DNA of 64,000 bases from Viola odorata (taxonomy: Eukaryota; Streptophyta; Magnoliopsida; Malpighiales; Violaceae): contig OY829537.1 of the NCBI GenBank assembly GCA_963691705.1, positions 55,466,304 to 55,530,303 on the forward strand, written 5' to 3'. Below are positions 1 to 10,054 of this stretch, in pieces. The notes beneath the pieces were generated by a model that saw only the letters and a program-made list of their open reading frames with translations, was not told where the DNA came from and ran no database searches. Each line of letters starts with the position of its first letter. Positions within the stretch are counted from its first letter, which is position 1. The position numbers and the translations under genes were made by a program.

Positions 1-1
1 G

Positions 2-1814
2 GAAGAAGTAGAAAGTCCATGCCTACCGTCTCCGGAGACATATACAGATACGTGGGTCATCCACGTAGATGGAGCAAAAAATCAAGAATTAGCTGGCGCA
101 GGAGTTTTCTTAATTGGACCAAACGGCCTGGAGATGCGATACGCCATCAGAATCCTGCAACCATTGTCCAACAATGCGGCTGAATACGAAGCGCTGCTGG
201 CAGGACTCAGAATTGGAAACAGTTTCTCTATCGGAGCCACTCCCGGTGTGGAGAAGGAAGACAGAACACATTTAAAGATCCGAGGAGATTCCAAACTAAT
301 AATGGACCAGGTTCTGGGGAACTCCCAAGCCAGAGAACCCATCATGGCCCAATACTTAGCCAAAGTGAAGCATGAGCTGTCAAAGATACAGGAAAAAGGC
401 ACCCTGGTCACCTTTGAGCACATTCCTAGAGAAAACAATGAAGAGGCCGATAGCCTCGCCAAGATGACAGCCAATCCGGAAGCCTCAATACCCAGTGACG
501 TGCGCTATGGAGAACTGCCTACACCTTCTTTCATGGAAGAGCAGGCATCGCTCTGTGTGGAAGAAATGGAAAATGATCGGAGGATCCCAGTGATAGAATA
601 TCTGAAACATGATAAACTACCGGGGGACCAGACAGAGAGAAAGAAAGTCCTAAAATGGGCAGCACGATGCACATATTATAACGGAGAGTTAATACGAAGA
701 TGTTTCTCCCATCCGGCCGCTAAATGCATAACGGAGCAAGAAGGCTTACATGTGTTACGTGAAATTCACGAAGGGATATGTGGCATGCACATTGCTAGCG
801 GCACTCTGGCAGCCGAAGTCTTTCGGTCGGGATTTTACTGGCCCACCATTCGACGAGATTGTCATAACTTCGTGAGAACCTGTCAGAAATGCCTGGAATA
901 TGCTAAGATTCCTTGAAAACCTGCTGTGCCAATTTCAGAAATAGTCGCACCGTGCCCGTTTGCAAAATGGGGGATTGACATCCTGGGCCCGTTTCCAAAG
1001 GCCAGATCTCAGTTAAAATTTGTGGTCGTAGCGGTAGACTACTTCACAAAGTGGGCCGAAGCTGAGGCGTTAGCTACCATCACCACCGAAAAAATTTGGC
1101 GTTTCTTCAAACACCAAGTCATCATGCGATTTGGAGTACCACGCGTGCTAGTTAGCGACAACGGGACACAATTTACAAGCCAGTTCTTCAGGGATCAATG
1201 TGCAGAGTTCCAGATAGAGCAAAGATTCTCCTCTGTGGCACATCCCCAAACCAACGGCCAGGCGGAAGTAACTAACCCCCAGCATCCTTAGTGGCATCAA
1301 AAGAAACTTGGAAGGGTCCAAGAAGAAATGGCCAGACGAATTGCCATATGTACTATGGGCCTACCGCATGACTGTCAAGGCCAGCACGAGAGAGACCCCG
1401 TTCGCGTTAGCATTCGGAACCGAGGCTGTCACACCAGTCGAGATTGGCATGATGAGCCTCCGGGTGGCTCACTTCAAAGAAGAAAACAACGAAGAAAGGT
1501 TACGAGCTAACCTCGATACTCTACCAGAAACACACGAGGAAACCCTCCTGAAAACCCTGCACTACAAGAGGAAAATGGCACAATATCTCAACCGCCAAGT
1601 GAGGGAGCGATTGCTCAAAACTGGAGATTTAGTGCTCAGAGATAGACGGGCAGCAGGACAACGTATGGGAAAACTCAGTCCAAACTGGGATGGACCGTAT
1701 CGTGTCACCCGCATTGTGGGAAAATGAGCATACCACCTGGAAATGCTCGAGGGAACGCCCCTGCAGAACTCTTGGAACATCGCTCGGTTGAGGCTATACC
1801 ACGCCAGGAGCTAA
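2..1814 (+). pseudogene. pol: T1 pol, 3' part: archaeal-type RNase H and integrase, broken
   Basis: The frame is open from base 2. It begins in a second RNase H (HVDGAKNQELAGAG; NNAAEYEALLAGL; RGDSKLI; EEADSLAK), which supplies the D-E-D-D acidic residues. The integrase follows: zinc-binding HEGICGMH and CQKCLEY, then DDE catalytic segments with D in WGIDILGPF, D in VSDNGTQF and E in GQAEV. The pol end matches RLRLYHAR in T5. Damage: a TGA at 914-916 where T5 has CGA, a 1-base insertion near 1278 that shifts the frame, and a GGA-to-TGA change near 1725. The protein would cut the RNA of the RNA/DNA hybrid and insert the cDNA. This copy cannot make a full product. Confidence 0.9.
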
Positions 1815-1905
1815 TCGGGTAACATCAAAGTTATTCTAATAAATGAATATTGAGATATTCACCGTGCGTTTGCTACTGGTAATATGCAGGTAGCGAAGAA
1901 TGCCA

Positions 1906-2396
1906 GGAGTGAAAATCCTATCCTTGTGATGGCTGGTCCTGATCAGACAGCTCACTAAGACGAGGCACGCCCTGGCATAACAAGGCATTTGGGAGTGAAA
2001 ATCCTATCCTTGTGGTAACCGTGCTCACATAGACGGCCCATTAAGACGAGGCACGACCCCAAACGGCTCCCCGGAGTGAAAATCCTATCCTTGCGGTAAC
2101 CATGCTCACATAGACGGCCCGTTAAGATGAGGCACGCCCCGGAATCCTTGGGAGTGAAATCCTATTCTTGTGGTAACCCCATAAGGAGAGGCACGCCCCA
2201 AGGAGAGACCAACTCCGTCCTGGAAGTGAAAATCCTATCCTTGTGGTAACCGTGCTCACATAGACGGCCCATTGAGACGAGGCACGATTCCACAGACGTG
2301 AGGAACAACGCTTGGGGGTGAAAAGTCCTATCCTTGTGATGGCTGGTCCTGATCAGATAGCTCACTAAGACGAGGCACTCCCCAAAGCCTATCTGT
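1906..2396 (+). repeat. T1 3' UTR tandem repeat, about 76-92 bp units
   Basis: Six copies carry the core GTGAAAATCCTATCCTTG, each followed by a CTCACATAGACGGCCC or GATCAGACAGCTCAC variant and a GACGAGGCACG box. Unit length varies. The block lies between the pol stop and the antisense genes. The same block is in T5 (56796-57276), and diverged copies on the opposite strand are in T2 (13264-13705). Confidence 0.85.
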
Positions 2397-2690
2397 GGCG
2401 AAAGGAAACAAAGACATCCCAACTAGTAGCCGCGCGGTTGATACCCGGTGAAGTGATGTTGGAGCCTATCTGTGGCGAAAGAAAGAAATCCTAACTAGTA
2501 GCCGCGCGGTTGATACCCGGTGAAGCGATGTTGGAGCCTATCTGTGGCAAAAAGAAACAAAAGAAATCCTAACTAGTAGCCGCGCGGTTGATACCCGGTG
2601 AAGCGATGTTGGAGCCTATCTGTGGCGAGAAGAAACAAAAGAAATCCTAACTAGTAGCCGCGCGGTCGATACCGGGTGAAACGATGACGG
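2397..2690 (+). repeat. T1 second tandem repeat, about 72-78 bp x 4
   Basis: Four head-to-tail units begin GCCTATCTGTGGCGA and contain AACTAGTAGCCGCGCGG and ATACCCGGTGAAGCGATG. T5 has the same block at 57277-57577. From 2691 to 3060 I see only non-coding sequence, probably the 3' UTR of antisense gene 1. Confidence 0.85.
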
Positions 2691-3060
2691 AGAGGTGACC
2701 ATACTGCAACAACAACGTTGAAACAGACGTAAAGCCCCCTCTGACAACGAGGGACGACAGGAATGTGAGTGCTGCAGATGCGGAAGCAACGCTGATTTAC
2801 TCTCAGAAATGCTATCGGAGGATATAATGGACATGCTACTTGAATGCAGCTGATGAAAAGCTAACGGGATACAACGCGAAACTATGTGTCTATGGAAACC
2901 TAACGCCAAACGTCCCATGCGGACAAGTGATCAAACGACATTATGAAGAAAAGCAGATAAAGAACTTCTATCCAAAAAGAGTGGATTAGCCAAGTCAAGG
3001 CCGACATCGTTTAAAGTACAAAATATGGACGGGCCCGTCAGCCACAAAAATGTAAAACAT

Positions 3061-5342
3061 CTAAACAACAAAACGTCTAAAGATTGGGCGGCGCGTTGAC
3101 CCCTCCTTGCTGAGCAGCCTTCCACTGGTAGAAACCGCTATCAGTAATGGTTGAGGCTCTCTTGTCAAATACGCAGAGAGATCGTCAATACGGAGCTCCT
3201 CAACTCCATAATGATGCATCACGGCTTCTGACATGATTCCCCCACCCTGCTCTAAGTACCAACGGTTCTTCTCAGCGTTAAGGGAGGAATCGGCAGATAG
3301 CTCAGCGTTTCTCTGTCTCTCCAGACGCAGGCTATTCTCCTCCTGAGAGAGGCGTATGGCCAGATCAGCGCGTTGTAGCTTCTCCTCCTCCAAAGCCAAC
3401 TTAGCGGCCTCCAACTCTTGTTTAACCGCGGTAGCCTCTCCCCGAGCAGTCTCCATACCTTCGTTGGCAGCAGCAAGGGCATTCTCAAGACGCTGTCGCT
3501 CTTCCAGCAGCCTGTTTATCTCTCCTTGCCCGTTAGCTGCAGCTCTGGCATTCTCCTCATCCATATAGTGAAGATGGCAAAGTATAGAAAACGCCTGAGA
3601 GCGAAGGAAATTGATGCGCCCCTGCTCACCCCGAGCCACAAAGGCATCCCTCTCTCTTGGAAGAGACAAAATCTCTGCCACCAGATAAGCAGTAGAGGAA
3701 ATCACGGTCTCATGATCAGCATCGGCAGGAAACTGCAGAATACTGTCCCTAAATGAGCATAAGCTAACGTGATGAGTTGGCAGGAGAGGAGGCTCGTATG
3801 GAGAGATACCAGCCATTAAGGCAGGGGCGGGGCCACCCCTCGCAATAGTTGGATGAGGCATCGGAACAAAGAACAACGCACCAGGAGAAGCTAGCCGGCT
3901 AGTGGAGCCCTCCACGTTAGGCATTGAGACCTCATTACCTCCGGGCACCTCAGGATTAAGGGCATCAGAATCATAGCTCGTTGGGGTGTGCACAGAATGG
4001 ATCGGAGAACCAGGAGGAACATGGGGTTGACCGCCAAAATCAACAGGTTCAGATTGATCAGCAGACGCACCCTCGCCCCCAAGGGCACTCGAACTACGAT
4101 TGGCGGCCGAGGAAGAAGGGCTATTCTGAAGATCATAGCGAGCCTTCTTCTGACGCTCGCGAAGGACATCAGCGATACCCATATCTCCCTAGGAGGTAGA
4201 GGGGACAGAAGCAGCAACGACTTCCTAAATAGCGCAGGACGTGATAAGGAAATCGTGTAAAAAGAAAGACAAAGTTTTAAAAATAAGAAAAATGCTCACC
4301 TGAGTGGTGGAGGACACAAGAGGAATCCCAACAGAAATCGGATCAACCGTAGCCTCTAAAGAGACAACAGTCTGGGACGAAACGGATGGGGCAGCACGTG
4401 CTTTCCTAGGCCTTTTCTGTCTTACAACCCGAGGGGCCGTAACGTTAGCAGCAGCAGCAGCAGCCCTAGCTTCAGCGGCAGCTTTCTTTTTCGCCTCCTG
4501 TTTCCTTCTCCTCCGGAAATACTCGGGCTCCCAACCAGGCGGAGGCACTGCACAGTCACAAAACGTTAGCGTTAGTACTTCTTGACAACGCAAAAGAAAT
4601 AGGTTAAACGCTCACCCTTCTTGCACTGTTCCATGGGCAACCCGTTGGCCACTTTTCGGGCATCAACACTAAAATCAAATTGAAGCAGCGTCTTCAACCA
4701 GCCATCCTCCGGGTCGGAAAGGGGTTTCCGATGACCCCAAGCCCCATCTTTAATTGTTTCGTTGAAGCCAGCCCTCCACAACGGCTCAGGCAGATCAACA
4801 ATAAAAAATTCCTCTTTCCAGTGAGGAATAGAAGATTCAATGCCCATAAGTTTCCAGGTAAAGGGCTTCAAAGAACTGTCTTCGTAGCGAGGCGATATCG
4901 ATATCACCCCTTTACGGGAATACAATTGGAAAATGTCATGAAGCAATGCTAAAGTGGGAGATTCTATTCCCTTGAAACAGCACAGTGCGGCAAAAGCACT
5001 AACAACGCAAATCGCGTTAGGACTCAACTGGGCCGGAGCCAAATCAGAATCAGCCAACAACAATTTTACAAGCGGGTCAAGAGGGAGACGAAACCCATGA
5101 TCGAAGAGCTTAGCATACAGCATTCTACTATTTCCGGACAAAATGTTGTTCAGTCGAAGCGACTCAGAAGCAGGATGCACGGGATATTCCTTGGGAAATC
5201 GTGCAGAAAACCCAGCAAGTCTACAGTTAATTAAGGGTAGCGTGTACAGAGAAGTGGGAGTAGTATCAATTACTTCTTCCCCGGAGGACCTTTGAGGGTC
5301 TCCTTCTTCAGAGGATTTCTTAGTTCTAGCCATGGCCAACAA
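3061..5342 (-). pseudogene. T1 antisense gene 1: plant mobile-element accessory protein, spliced
   Basis: Inferred exons on the minus strand are 5342-4616, 4547-4300 and 4224-3061. Introns of 68 and 75 bp have GT..AG ends and phases 1 and 0. Exon 1 starts MLAMARTKK or, nine bases later, MARTKK. It carries a domain reminiscent of the Pfam 'putative gypsy type transposon' family PF04195 (QLSPNAICVVSAF; SPRYEDSSLKPFTWKLM; EEFFIVDLPEPLWRAGF). That match is from memory and was not searched. Exon 2 is short, basic and Ala-rich (PGWEPEYFRRRRK). Exon 3 is Ser/Pro-rich and then a long coiled coil (EINRLLEERQRLENALAAANEG). Damage: CAG-to-TAG at 4191-4189 just inside exon 3 (T5 keeps CAG), and a 1-base loss near 3158 that changes the C-terminus. 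Function unknown. An RNA- or DNA-binding or regulatory role is only a guess. Confidence 0.75.
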
Positions 5343-5438
5343 GGAAGAAACGAAGAGAAAAGCAAAAGACGTGTACCTTGTACCTTCGTGAAAGAGAACG
5401 CGAGGAGTCTCGAACCAGAAAGAGAGAGCGGCGCAAAG

Positions 5439-5681
5439 TATTTATCCAAAGGCAACAGCGTATAAGGGAAAGATGGAAAAAGAAAAGAGGGTAGAAGAAA
5501 CAATAGATATAACCCTGAAAGGACACGACCAGTCAGCAGTAGACCTGTGGCGGGGTAGCGCGTCATAAAGTAAGGCACGCGCCAGAAGGTGCAAATTTGA
5601 AATAAGGACGAAACGCCTCTGCATTCGCAACTCCCTAGGAGACGCTTGCTCCAAACGCCTCTCTGTGGAAGGACACGTGTC
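5439..5681 (-). promoter_or_regulatory. Putative promoter of T1 antisense gene 1 (TATA-like plus G-box)
   Basis: On the minus strand, ATAAATA (5445-5439) lies about 97-106 bp upstream of the gene 1 start codons. The palindromic G-box GACACGTGTC (5672-5681) lies further upstream. Both are unchanged in T5 (60332-60338, 60564-60573). Promoter activity is inferred. Confidence 0.5.
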
Positions 5682-5949
5682 TTCTTTCATCATTACCCTT
5701 CAAGTCGCATTAAATGAGGGACAGAGGAATTGATTAAAAAACATAAAAAGCAGTGCTGGCCTTGCCAAACGGCGCGATGATACAAAGAAGATAAAGAAGG
5801 AATAAACGGTAATATCATACAGTACGACAAAGGATACAAAGCGTTAGCATTATTACAAGAGAAACAATGTTCGAATGGTTTTCAAGAAATAACAAAAGAA
5901 GAGACAACAACAAGAAAAACAAGGAAAGGCCCAGGCACCATCGCTAGCG

Positions 5950-8067
5950 TTAGACTTTCTCCCCCGAAGGGCCAGAAGAACCGCTGTCACCTTTGCTAAT
6001 CTCACCCATCACGATAGAGATGTAATCAGCTACCTGGGCTGGATCCGAGGGATTACCTTTGAAATGGGACGCAAATCCAGAAATGAAGGCCTCCAGAACC
6101 CTCTTCCTCCATAACTCTTCCTTTAATGACGCCCTAGCAGACCCCTCATCTCGAGCAAGTATCTCTTCGCGGAGAAAGAGATTTTTCTTCTTTTCTAGCG
6201 CCAATTCCGCCTCCAGAACTTCTATCTTGGCTTTCCCGATAGAGTTTTCCCTGTCCAACTCCGTTTGGGACGATTCACAGAGGCGCGTCAGCAACCTAGA
6301 ATGCTCCACCGCCTTCTCTAGCTGCACCCTTGCAACACACAATGCACTGGAAAAATTACGGGACTCGCGATCATGAATTTCGAATTGATAATTCAGATGG
6401 CGGAAGAAGTCCAGAGAATCATTCAGAACATGGCGAAAGCGTGCCGAGGGAGGGAGTTGAAGAAATTCCTCTTTCTCCTTTTTGGAACTCAGCATCTCCC
6501 CTATCAAGGGTGCAGTAAACTCATCTCGAGAAAAAGGTTGGGGAACCCCGACAGCGCGAAGGGCATCAAAGCAAAACCCTGCAAGATTCATACGGTAGGT
6601 CGGGACCCCGTCAGGACCAAGATTGATTGAGGGAGGCGGAGAAGAGCCCTGAGGAAAAATACCCTTGAAAGGAGTAAAAAATAGCTGTGGAGTAACCTTA
6701 GGCGGTAGCTCAGCAGTCGAATCCGCCACAGGAGGCGTGACCGCTACGTCAGGAATACAATGAGCAATCGGTGAATCGGGAGCGTCAGCCATGGGAGGAG
6801 GACATTCCATCGATAGGGCCTCTCTCTCAGAAGAACAAGTTTTTCCAACACCTCAGCGGCTCCCGTTGGCTGAGAGGCGCCCGCCTCAGACAAAACAGCA
6901 GGCGTAGAAACAGTTGCCACATCCACAGGAGATGTCCCGGTAGCTTGTCCACTAGTGGCCACTCGAAGTCTTTTCCGATGCTGGGAAGCAGCAAGGGAAG
7001 AAGTATGGCAAAAGTCTGACTTAGCATCCGCATCTTCATCATCGCTAGTAATTACCGTCGTTGCGACAGGCCTGGAGTCCGTCCCCTTGCGACGCTCCGG
7101 TAGCCAATTTTCCACAAAGCGAGAAGTTCGTACAGAGCTAACGGGCCTTCGCCCTCCCCGGGCAACCGTTTTAGTTCTCTTCCTCGAAGGAGGAACGCCA
7201 CCCAGACTTGAGCCCTCGGCCGAAGGCGAGGCCGGTAAAGTTTGAAGCGGTATTACGTTCAGAGGAGTACCAGTGTCACCTGGGAATCAACCGTTAGCTT
7301 CTTATAGCAAACAAAGCATGCGAGGACCAAAGTAAAGAAAATATGGAAAGAAATAAGCTCAGCCATAACGCACTCTTCCAGAGGCTTGAACAGAGCAAAG
7401 GCACGAATACGATAGTGGGTATTCTCGTCTAACAAAGCGTTAGCCTGGTCCAACTCAGTTCTGGACAAAATCGCGGGATTTGTCCAAACGGGACCTATCA
7501 GTTCCTGATTGAAATTGATACGCCACAAACGTGACGGTAGCTCCAGAACAAAGAAGCTGCTCTTCCAATCAGCTACACCCTTCTTGAAGCCGTGAAAACG
7601 TTGCCAAAACGACTGCACGAGCGCATCATCCCACCGGGGAGTAATCTCGATTAAACAATTGTAGCAAATCGTGCTAAAGAATTTGCGAAACAAATTGATA
7701 GATGGGGTAAAAATGTTCTTCAACTCGCAAGCACGAAGAAAAGCATAAACCGCACACCAAGAGGAAGGAGTTATCTGGGCAGGATTAAGGCTATACTCCC
7801 GCAGCAGAGTTAGTATCGACTCATGAACGGGAAAACGGAAACCATAAAGGAATATTTTAAAATAAAGAAGCCTACTGTGGCCCCACCCTGGATTATGAAG
7901 CCGCATATCACTTCCGGGAATAGAAGGCTCATGCCCAGGAGGAAAGGTAATACCATGTTCCTCCAATTCAGCTTTCAGAACCACATCGCAGGTAAAAATA
8001 CTCGGTGATTGGGCGACCTCGGATCCATGGGCCTAGAGATAATCTGGCGAGGTCTATTCCTAGCCAT
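5950..8067 (-). pseudogene. T1 antisense gene 2: paralogue of gene 1
   Basis: Exon 1 starts at ATG 8067 (MARNRPRQIISRPMDP) and carries the same kind of domain as gene 1 (PAQITPSSWCAVYAFL; TPRWDDALVQSFWQRF; FFVLELPSRLWRINFN). Exon 2 (7279-5950) has a basic segment (RKRTKTVARGGRRP), a Ser/Thr-rich region, then a coiled-coil C-terminus (LEAELALEKKKNLFLREEI). In T5 the intron is GT..AG and phase 1, like gene 1 intron 1. T1 is damaged: one G is lost near 8023, the donor GT reads CT at 7362-7361, and one base is lost near 6845. Function unknown. Confidence 0.72.
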
Positions 8068-8322
8068 AGCAAACCAACAAAAAAGGAAATCTGAGAAGGG
8101 ACGAATTGATACCTTAAAGGAGAAGAATCGCAGAGAAATCGGCGGACAGTGACGAGCGGCCGAAAAGGTATTCGGAGAAGAAGACGAAGGAAGACAAAAA
8201 GGAAAATTCGAAGTGAGGGCAAAAGTTTTGAGAAATTGGAGAATGGCCCTTCTTAAAGGATAAAAATGCCACCGCATTAATTGAGTCACCAATCGGGCGA
8301 AGACGCGTGTAAAAGAAGTTGG

Positions 8323-8330
8323 CCACGTGG
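8323..8330 (-). promoter_or_regulatory. G-box upstream of T1 antisense gene 2
   Basis: The palindrome CCACGTGG lies about 255 bp upstream of the gene 2 ATG and is identical in T5 (63217-63224). CACGTG is a known plant bZIP/bHLH binding core. Use here is inferred. I see no convincing TATA box for gene 2. Confidence 0.4.
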
Positions 8331-8564
8331 AAGCGCATTAAAGAAATTTGAAAAAAGAGAAGTTATTCGTCGAGACTCCCCAAAAGGGCGAGACAGTATT
8401 GACCCAGTCAGAGTAACCGCGAAGCGATTGCCTCAGTCAGGCCAACCGCTTGCGTTAGCTATCACCAAGAACCAGCAGGCTAACGGAAGAAACGACAAAA
8501 AAGGAAAAGTAGAAAGCATCATTTTATTCATAAAATGCCAATAGGCGGGTACAATGCAAAACGG

Positions 8565-8987
8565 CTAATCCTCATCAGGCCAATAAATTCCATGGTGATA
8601 AACCCCGTCATCATCAAGGAATGACATCTTCCCGTCAGCATTCGGGACAGGCTGATCTGCCTCCCTTTCTGGGTAGGAACCTAACGGGCATGGCTTTTCT
8701 TTGACACTCGAATCTGCCAACCCCGCACCAGCACTGATGGGAAAATCCTCGTTCAGCGAGCAATCAGGGGAAGAAAAATGTTTGCCACCCTCTTGGACAG
8801 CAGAACCAGAAGAAGCCAAAGTCGCAAAGGGCGTCTTGGAAGTCTGTTTCCCCTGTCTCTTACGACCCTTTCGGCGGACCGGAGGCCTCCATAGTGGCGA
8901 AGGAGGGGGATGATCTGAGTCCGGCGAAGTCAGGGGAGTCGGCAAGGAGTCGCGATCCATGGAACTTAAGAAATAAAAATCTGCCAT
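8565..8987 (-). CDS. T1 antisense gene 3: small proline/serine-rich acidic protein, intact
   Basis: The open frame has 140 codons from ATG 8987 (MADFYFLSSMDRDSLP); a second in-frame ATG is at 8960. A TATATAA box lies about 70 bp upstream. The N-terminal half is Pro/Ser-rich (SDHPPPSPLWRPP) followed by a basic cluster (VRRKGRKRQGK) that could be a nuclear signal. The C-terminus is acidic and aromatic (FLDDDGVYHHGIYWPDED). The frame is uninterrupted and the same length in T5, with about seven amino-acid differences, whereas neighbouring genes are broken. I recognise no family. A CTTTTGCAG just before the ATG could be a splice acceptor, so an upstream exon is possible. Confidence 0.6.
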   Translation of the reverse strand: MADFYFLSSMDRDSLPTPLTSPDSDHPPPSPLWRPPVRRKGRKRQGKQTSKTPFATLASSGSAVQEGGKHFSSPDCSLNEDFPISAGAGLADSSVKEKPCPLGSYPEREADQPVPNADGKMSFLDDDGVYHHGIYWPDED

Positions 8988-9054
8988 GTGACCTGCAAAA
9001 GCAAAAAAAGAAGGAAAAGGATGAAGATGAACAAGAAAGGGAAACCAAACTCCC

Positions 9055-9061
9055 TTATATA
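9055..9061 (-). promoter_or_regulatory. TATA box for T1 antisense gene 3
   Basis: TATATAA on the minus strand lies 68 bp upstream of ATG 8987, followed by a pyrimidine-rich leader. It is identical in T5 (63948-63954). Confidence 0.5.
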
Positions 9062-9475
9062 GCCGAGTGAGCATTTCGATCCCTAAAAAATCAATTAAGA
9101 CGCTTGGGAAAAATAACTGCAATTGCAGAATCCGATCCGTCATAGGCGCATCTGCTCGTTGAACGCACCAATCAAAGGGCACCAAAGAACCGCCCAACCA
9201 CCTGCCACTGAAAAGACGACCCTGTAACAGTCAAGACAAAGCATTCATTGCTAACTCCCGGAACACAACCACTGCAATACAATGTCCCGAGGAAGACCCG
9301 TTTTCAGTTGGGCTCATGACAAATATTTCCAACCAATAAAGCAAGCAACCACGCAAGAAAAAGAGAAGACTTGGGAAAAAGCAGAGACAGTTATTTATTT
9401 ATGGCCAGGTGGCCTTAGCGTTCAAATATGTACAAGAAGCATAAGTAAAACAACGAGAAGAAGCGAAGCCAGCGG

Positions 9476-9859
9476 TCAGATATTGGACCCCGCATCATCT
9501 TCCCCTGGCACAACGGGAACCTCCCTTAAAGCGTCAGCGACGAAGGTCAGTTCGGAAGAGCAAGCTCTCATGCCCTTTAGGCAGCAGGCCAGCAGATCTT
9601 TTCTCTGCTGCAGCATCGAGGCCACCACATCAAGGTGAGCACTGACAGTGGCGAATTTTGCCAAACTCTCTAGGGGATTAAAATCCTCCAGACTTATTCC
9701 CAGCTGTCTAGACAGAATAGGGGTTAGCACCCCCTGCAACTCCAGGACATCCTCGGAGGTCTTGGTGATCATCCTCTCCAGGAAGCCGATATCACCCTCA
9801 GTAAGATTCTTCAGGGTCAGAGTTTTGGAGATCAGGAAATTGCGAGTCAGTTCATCCAT
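9476..9859 (-). CDS. T1 antisense gene 4: small helical protein of unknown function
   Basis: The open frame has 127 codons from ATG 9859 (MDELTRNFLISKTL) to a stop at 9476. It is rich in Leu, Glu and Lys with heptad-like spacing (LERMITKTSEDVLELQ; SMLQQRKDLLACCLKG), so a short coiled-coil or helical-bundle protein is likely. A TATA-like box lies 63 bp upstream, and the 3' LTR starts 195 bp upstream, so this gene is nearest the LTR. No family recognised. The matching part of T5 is outside the window, so conservation cannot be tested here. 9198-9475 and 9928-10054 hold nothing I can name. Confidence 0.5.
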   Translation of the reverse strand: MDELTRNFLISKTLTLKNLTEGDIGFLERMITKTSEDVLELQGVLTPILSRQLGISLEDFNPLESLAKFATVSAHLDVVASMLQQRKDLLACCLKGMRACSSELTFVADALREVPVVPGEDDAGSNI

Positions 9860-9921
9860 GGCAGAATATGAAAAGAAAGAACGTGAAAAATGCGAAGAAA
9901 CTGGCACAGAGAAATCTCTGA

Positions 9922-9927
9922 TTTATA
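9922..9927 (-). promoter_or_regulatory. TATA box for T1 antisense gene 4
   Basis: The minus strand reads AATCTATAAATCAG here, 63 bp upstream of ATG 9859. Promoter function is inferred. Confidence 0.45.
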
Positions 9928-10054
9928 GATTCTGACAAAAAACCGTCAGGACCATCTTCTGAGGCAAAACCGCCCCGGTACTTAAAGGGACTCTCCGTAA
10001 GAGAAGGAACGTTAGCCCTTGGTAAACACTCGGGCTCATTTTCAGTTGGGCTTA

